DNA of 64,000 bases from Nyssa sinensis. Lineage: Eukaryota; Streptophyta; Magnoliopsida; Cornales; Nyssaceae. The notes under the pieces are model-generated. The model saw only the letters and a program-made list of their open reading frames with translations. It was not told the DNA's origin and did no database searches. The stretch's first letter is position 1, and each line of letters opens with the position of its first letter. Positions 61,101 to 64,000 of this stretch are shown here, in pieces. Both the position numbers and the translations under genes were made by a program. The DNA lies in contig CM018033.1 of the NCBI GenBank assembly GCA_008638375.1, forward strand, positions 16,391,017 through 16,455,016. Reading direction: 5' to 3'.

Positions 61101-61687
61101 AAACCCATTCTAAATCACTGAACTAACTTCTTCCAATTTCATTACAGCAGCCATATAAATTCTTCTAATCCATTCGAACCTATCACTGCTTCTGCTGTGC
61201 ACAGTCCATGCGCAGCACTGCTTCAAAATCCTCCACTACTACACAAATGCACACCACACAGCGCTGTTGCTGTTCTTTATCAGCCTGATTCATATTATCA
61301 CAGTAGCAAATCAGTTCTTCCACAGTTGGGAACAGACACAAGAGTTCTAACTTACTAAATGCAGTGTCGCTGTGCTGATTGGTGGCGAACGCTACAGCAG
61401 CTCGGTGAGGGAAATCAGCCCAATAGATTTCAAAGCTGCATTCTTCACGTGAGTCTGATGGGTCAAGTTAGTTCGCCGACCTAGCTATTATCGCTACCCC
61501 TCTATCTCAACGGACCGCACCTAATTCGAACAAACCCATTAGGAATTCTTTGTCTATTCAAACAAATCAATACAGACAAACAGAGCTAGAGGGTCAAATA
61601 TGAAAGTAAAGACTCGTCTCTCTCTCATGCACCGTGCCTCCTGCTGCCACGTTCTCATGCACCGCCCCTCTTGCAGCCACGTTCTCA

Positions 61688-61732
<45 letters not shown>

Positions 61733-62716
61733 TTTTTGTTTCAGCTGCACTGCCCTCCTATTGCCACGCTAGTACACAGCACTGCCACCCGTCCATGCTT
61801 CTTTCCCCCTTTTTCCACTTGTTGCTTTATTTTTGGTCAAGCCTTGCGGCCACCGCCCCACCTTTTATTTTTTTTGTAACATGGAGAACAACTCACATGC
61901 ACACACCTATATATAATATATATCATATACTATGGTAGCCCCCTGTTTTTCAACTTTCCTGGCTGCCACACTACAAGTATGCATATGTATATTTTTCTTT
62001 TCTCTTCCGCTGCCGCATGGTCTACGGCTACACCTATATTTGTATTAACCTTCTGCTGTCACGCTCCTACTCACTTCTACTTCTTTTCTTTTCCATATCA
62101 TTACCTGATTCACTTGGTCCACTTAATATGCATACATGTATAATATATAATGTATATAAGACATACACGCACCATACTACACCTGCTTCCATTTCTTTTA
62201 ATTCATTTCTTTTCTTTTTGATTGTATATATTTGTGTCCAGGTGTGCTTCCCACAGCTTCTTCTTGAAGCTTCATGTAACTATTCTAATGTATGTCCATA
62301 TAATGTGCACATATACATACATATATATATATATATATATATTTATATATTTCATGTTCCAGTAATTCGTATGTCATAATATATATTTTTATTTATTTAT
62401 TTATCATTGTTTATTGTATTTAATTTTATTTTATTGTAATACCATTCTATTTTTTTTTCCCGTCTCAGCTTCAGGATCTAATCGTTTTGGCCATTTTTAA
62501 CTTACGGTTCTTATTGGACAATTGTAATATCGTGTGACCACTTTAAATTTTATTCACGTCCGATGATTATTATTCTAATATATCAGGCAATCTAGTATCT
62601 TAATTAAATCACGTAATAATTTGACTTACAACTAAGGATCACATGTCATGGCTTGTTCTAACCTGGGTCGGGTACTGGCTGATTCGGTACTACCTTGTTC
62701 GGGTCGGGGTATTACA
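58180..62716 (-). mobile_element. solo LTR (CCCGACC group), reverse, 4.5 kb
   Basis: Plus strand starts TGTGACGAACCGAAACCCAC and ends GGGTCGGGGTATTACA, so the sense LTR starts TGTAATACCCCGACCCGA. The flanks TTATG (58175-58179) and TTATG (62717-62721) are a perfect TSD. The left third closely matches 12399-13600. It differs by a 67-bp triple repeat (59455-59655) and a TA tract at 61691-61724. Frames at 61600-62380 are microsatellite and pyrimidine-rich artefacts. Confidence 0.92.
59455..59655. repeat. tandem repeat, 3 units of 67-68 bp
   Basis: Units start 'gttcaaggcaacaatatata' and end 'gggctgccgagaacataacc'. The starts are at 59455, 59522 and 59590. The related LTR at 12399-17354 lacks the array. 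Confidence 0.9.
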
Positions 62717-63189
62717 TTATGTCTCTATTTTATTGATTTCTATTTTGCCAAAATAAATTCTACCATTGGGTCTGGAATGTCGAAGAAAATAGGTTTAGAC
62801 TTTTGCATAATTCAATTTGGACATTTATACTTAAAAGGGCAAAACGATCATTTTGCACTTCACGGGTTTCTAATTCTCGAGGCATCTTTTAGTAAATTGG
62901 ACTCCACGGTTGAGTCCAGAATGGTTGAAATAATAAAATTCTACTATTTGTTTATTTAAATCGGAGTTCGTTTGACTGCATTTTAATCCAAGGGCATTTT
63001 GGTAATTTTTTTCATTACGGGTCTTTTAAATTTTTGGGATCTCGTCGCGTGTCACGGACCTCACTGTTGGTCTCAGGGGATCCAAGATAGTCAGGATACA
63101 TATATGACTTGTCCAATTTGGGCTCCGAGCTATTTAGTGATATTTAATTTAATTAAATAAATTTAATTAATTAAAAAGAATAAAGTGTA

Positions 63190-63220
<31 letters not shown>

Positions 63221-63244
63221 TTGCATATTCTGTTGGGTGAGAAA

Positions 63245-63480
63245 TGGGTGGCACGTTGGCAACTTGCCACCTCCCCTCATTACAGTCCTGTGTTCAATTC
63301 CCCTCCTAGGTGCTATGCACATTTTTCTTTAATTTTCTGATTTAATTACTTATTTATACTATATATATATATATATATATATTTCGGTCATTTAGGTTAC
63401 AAGGACCTCAGTGGTCCAGTGGTTGGGGTTTACCCCTCCCTTCCGTGTGGTTCAGTGGTCGACTCCCACTAGCCCAGCCT
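63245..63480 (+). other. two tRNA-like modules beside TA tracts
   Basis: The first has an A-box-like TGGCACGTTGGC (63249-63260) and a B-box-like GTGTTCAATTC (63290-63300). The second has an A-box-like GTGGTCCAGTGGTTGG (63411-63426) and a weaker B-box-like GGTCGACTCCC (63457-63467). Both are antisense to the reverse LTR that holds them. Neither forms an obvious complete tRNA. Confidence 0.4.
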
Positions 63481-64000
63481 AACTCTTTTCTCTTTTTCAT
63501 TTCTTTGAATTCTTTTTCTTTCAATACTTTTTAAGTGGCCCAACCCACGAAGCCTAGTACTAAAGGGAATTAGTCCAATGAGTAAAAAGGAAAACAGGCC
63601 CAAGGACTTTAATTATAACCGGCCCAACTGTTTAAAATCAAACAAGCCCAACGGTTTTTTTTTATTATTATTAAAAGAAGCCCAAGTCTAAAATCTAAAA
63701 CAGGCCCAAACCTTTAAAGTTAGAACAGGCCCAATGGTTTAAAGAGGAGAGGCCCAAACCCAACAGCCCACTCGGTGCCTTCGCCCCCCCTCCGTTTCTC
63801 CGTCGTTTTCCCCGGCCAGGATTCTGGCCAGTCACCGGACTGCCACCATTCCCTCTCATTTTTTCTAGTGTTTTGTCGTCCGATTTTTACATATTTTTGC
63901 ACCGACTTATTCCTAAGACACTAGACAACCCTTAGGTGACAGTTTGAAGTGAAAACAGCACCCCTTCAGCCACCTGATCAACTTTCCAGCCAACTCTTTG

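Larger units (their letters stand above)
56545..64000 (-). mobile_element. reverse LTR related to the gypsy element LTRs, runs off the window
   Basis: Plus strand starts TGTCACGCCCCGAATTCTCG. The expected TSD on the left is GTGAA (56540-56544); the partner lies beyond 64000. It shares with the 38068-48724 LTRs, in reverse order, the terminal block, 'ctattcatcaaattttatg', the 145-160 bp modules (62762, 62904, 63062), the 'tttaatttaattaaataaa' block, a TA tract and tRNA-like sequence. It is split at 58179/62717 by a solo LTR. The region 56900-57160 contains loosely repeated 'catgtgcaagtgtacatttat' and 'ccacatgccatccaa' phrases. Whether it is a solo LTR or part of a full element cannot be told. 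Confidence 0.8.

Overview
This is plant nuclear DNA from a repeat-dense intergenic region, most likely of a eudicot. The evidence is plant-type LTR retrotransposons (Ty3/gypsy chromovirus-like and Ty1/copia SIRE-like), hAT DNA transposons, and captured fragments of two plant genes: a TBL wall-acetylation family member and cytosolic glucose-6-phosphate dehydrogenase. I find no intact host gene. Almost every long open frame is a chance product of LTR or microsatellite sequence. The species cannot be told from the window. || Layout. (1) 1 to about 17.5 kb is the 5' end of a reverse-strand SIRE-like copia element (gag, primer site, 5' LTR). It is broken by four later insertions: solo LTRs at 162-3655, 5894-8782, 8994-11962 and 12399-17354. 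(2) 17.5-23.1 kb is AT-rich host DNA with a foldback MITE-like element (17552-17979), a short hAT-like element (18294-19195) and a reverse solo LTR (19640-23036). (3) 23144-50939 is one outer solo LTR that has grown from about 4.2 kb to 27.8 kb by nesting. It holds a second solo LTR (23754-36724), which itself holds three more (24212-27694, 27945-31363, 33688-36435). It also holds the only element with an internal region, a 10.7 kb Ty3/gypsy element with 3 kb LTRs (38068-48724). (4) 50.9-56.5 kb is host DNA carrying a 4.7 kb hAT element (51598-56308) with a perfect 8-bp target duplication and pieces of at least two host genes inside it. (5) 56545 to the window end is a reverse LTR related to those of the 38-48 kb element, split by another solo LTR (58180-62716). 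|| Insertions were placed by matching element ends (TG...CA) to target-site duplications (TSDs). Of 12 LTR insertions with both ends in the window, 11 have perfect 5-bp duplications and one has 4 of 5. Only one of the 12 keeps an internal region, so the locus is dominated by solo LTRs, as expected after repeated LTR-LTR recombination. || Coding content is relics only. The gypsy element has an intact gag-like ORF with two zinc knuckles but apparently no capsid core, a ruined protease, no recognisable reverse transcriptase or RNase H, and a broken integrase with an open C-terminal/chromodomain-like end. Its LTRs are nevertheless almost identical, which suggests a defective element that was mobilised in trans.
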